Of a stretch of 64,000 bases of DNA, positions 63,071 to 64,000 are shown piece after piece. Numbering within the stretch: position 1 is the stretch's first letter; each line of letters begins with the position of its first letter. The stretch is from Streptomyces justiciae (lineage in GTDB: Bacteria; Actinomycetota; Actinomycetes; Streptomycetales; Streptomycetaceae). The notes below the pieces were generated by a model that did not search any database, was not told where the DNA came from, and saw nothing but the letters and a program-made list of their open reading frames with translations. Position numbers and translations under genes: made by a program. The stretch spans positions 124,001 through 188,000 of the forward strand of contig NZ_JADDXU010000013.1 in NCBI RefSeq assembly GCF_015163075.1. Direction: 5' to 3'.

Positions 63071-63993
63071 TGTGCTCCTGCTTTCAAGGGCGCCTGACGC
63101 GCCGAGGGCTGCTCGGACAGCCCGTTCGTGGTGGGGGTGTGAGGCGATGGATGGTCGGCCTCGTGGACGTGGAAGACGGACCGGGGCGCGAGCCCGAACG
63201 CCTCGATGGACTGCACGTACTTGGAGACCCGGATGAGGCTGAGGTTGCGGCGGGCCGCCAGGTCCGTGATCCAGTACGGGGTGCGCTCGTTGACCTTGAT
63301 CTCCATCACCGACAGGTGCGGCGGGATGGTGAAGCGGTTCTCCGGGTTCTCCGTACCGAAGTGGAAGTCCCGGTCCCGGCCGCGGATACGCCGGTCGAAG
63401 GTCACCCGCAGCCCGGTGTCCGCGGCCCGGCCGACCAGCGCCTCGCGCTGATAGCCGGTGATCGCTGTCGGCTGCAGATTCAGTCGTACGACGAGTTCGA
63501 GCACCTCCTGGATGAAGGCGCTTTCCCTGGCGGAGTGCTCCACCATCTCTCGGCCGTCGCACAACTGGCGGGCGACGCCGTACGGGAGGGTGATACGGCG
63601 CTTCTGTGTGACCCGGTTGACCCGCTGCTTGATCTCCACGCACACCGGGGACTCGTCGGTCACCCCGTCCAGGTTCCCGTAGTGGCGGATGCGCAGCTTG
63701 CGCCGGAACTTCAGGCCCTCGATCTTCTCCCAGTAGAACCGCAGCTGCGGTGTGTCGTAGTACAGGCTCCACACCCCGTACCCGCCGACCGGGCTGTTCA
63801 GATCGCGGTCCATCCGCTCGGCCAGCTCGTCCCGGATCTCGGCCGCCTCCTCGACCGGTACGAGGTACTTGAGCTCGAACCGGTTGAACGAGTGCAGCCT
63901 GCTGGCCACGTGCAACGGCTGTTCCTCTGCCGGGGGCTGCTCCTCCTCCCGGCTCTCGGGTTTCCGCCACGTGGTCACCGGTAGTGCCACCAT
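63067..63993 (-). CDS. VTC-domain polyphosphate polymerase-like protein
   Basis: 308 residues with the VTC catalytic tunnel fold: NRFELKYLVP, SLYYDTPQLRFYWEK, KFRRKLRIRHYG, VCVEIKQRVNRVTQKRR and a closing VMEIKVNERTPYWI. Basic Lys/Arg and the metal-binding Glu are in place. VTC enzymes of yeast make polyphosphate from ATP; bacterial members have been assigned less clearly. First gene of the minus-strand locus within the window; more may lie to the right. Confidence 0.88.
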   Translation of the reverse strand: MVALPVTTWRKPESREEEQPPAEEQPLHVASRLHSFNRFELKYLVPVEEAAEIRDELAERMDRDLNSPVGGYGVWSLYYDTPQLRFYWEKIEGLKFRRKLRIRHYGNLDGVTDESPVCVEIKQRVNRVTQKRRITLPYGVARQLCDGREMVEHSARESAFIQEVLELVVRLNLQPTAITGYQREALVGRAADTGLRVTFDRRIRGRDRDFHFGTENPENRFTIPPHLSVMEIKVNERTPYWITDLAARRNLSLIRVSKYVQSIEAFGLAPRSVFHVHEADHPSPHTPTTNGLSEQPSARQAPLKAGAQ

Positions 63994-64000
63994 GCGCCTC

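Overview
The window is GC-rich actinomycete DNA, almost certainly Streptomyces. Codons end mostly in G or C, GTG and TTG starts are common behind GGAGG-type ribosome binding sites, and the families (LmbU, CATRA, DUF2252, DUF3040, amphi-Trp, Rv1733c-like) are typical of the genus. The mix of an antibiotic cluster edge, conflict genes, secreted proteases and many broken genes suggests a chromosome arm. All calls were made by reading the sequence; no database search was possible.

1-11.4 kb is one edge of an antibiotic gene cluster. A tight tryptophan-to-anthranilate operon (arylformamidase, tryptophan 2,3-dioxygenase, kynureninase, SAM methyltransferase) ends at a strong hairpin. Facing it are an LmbU-family activator, a ferredoxin remnant and a TetR regulator. 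A siderophore-interacting-type flavoprotein, a DrrA/DrrB-type exporter and a DrrC/UvrA-like protein follow. This gene set and order match what I recall of the precursor and resistance arm of actinomycin (4-methyl-3-hydroxyanthranilate) clusters; a pyrrolobenzodiazepine cluster is the main alternative.

11.5-17.2 kb holds single accessory genes: a quinone-type oxidoreductase with a divergent AraC regulator, an esterase, a RibD/DHFR-like reductase, DUF2252 and amphi-Trp proteins. 17.6-21.9 kb is a three-gene CATRA conflict system (small associated protein, membrane CATRA protein, CHAT-domain caspase-like protease), flanked by a dehydrogenase fragment and a transposase tail.

22.3-37 kb has two secreted proteases (S8 and M4), both with a C-terminal P-domain and a TTG start. 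Between and after them lie an OGG-fold protein, debris of an integrative element (integrase tail lacking its catalytic Tyr), small membrane proteins, a CPA2 antiporter, a DUF3040 protein, a deleted IS5-type element with a perfect 31-bp hairpin, and a secreted peptidoglycan-binding-like protein. 37-39.7 kb is a membrane-anchored NB-ARC/WD40 STAND ATPase, next to wreckage of a second such ATPase.

39.8-47 kb is a stress-type module: Rv1733c-like, MreB-like and two TraR/DksA zinc-finger proteins, divergent from a NarL-type two-component system, a repeat-bearing secreted protein and a fused SecDF. 47-51.3 kb has a secreted protein, a short-chain dehydrogenase beside a broken TetR gene, and three degraded catabolic genes.

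51.3-64 kb is a continuous minus-strand locus, read from the right end: VTC-type polyphosphate polymerase, DUF4956 membrane protein, CotH kinase, two-component system, FAH-family hydrolase, GT2-GtrA glycosyltransferase, GT39-like glycosyltransferase, second paralogous two-component system. CotH and the GT39-like enzyme share an unusual MPSG/MPEG repeat. This locus, the CATRA triad and the STAND/WD40 gene are the most promising candidates for new biology.
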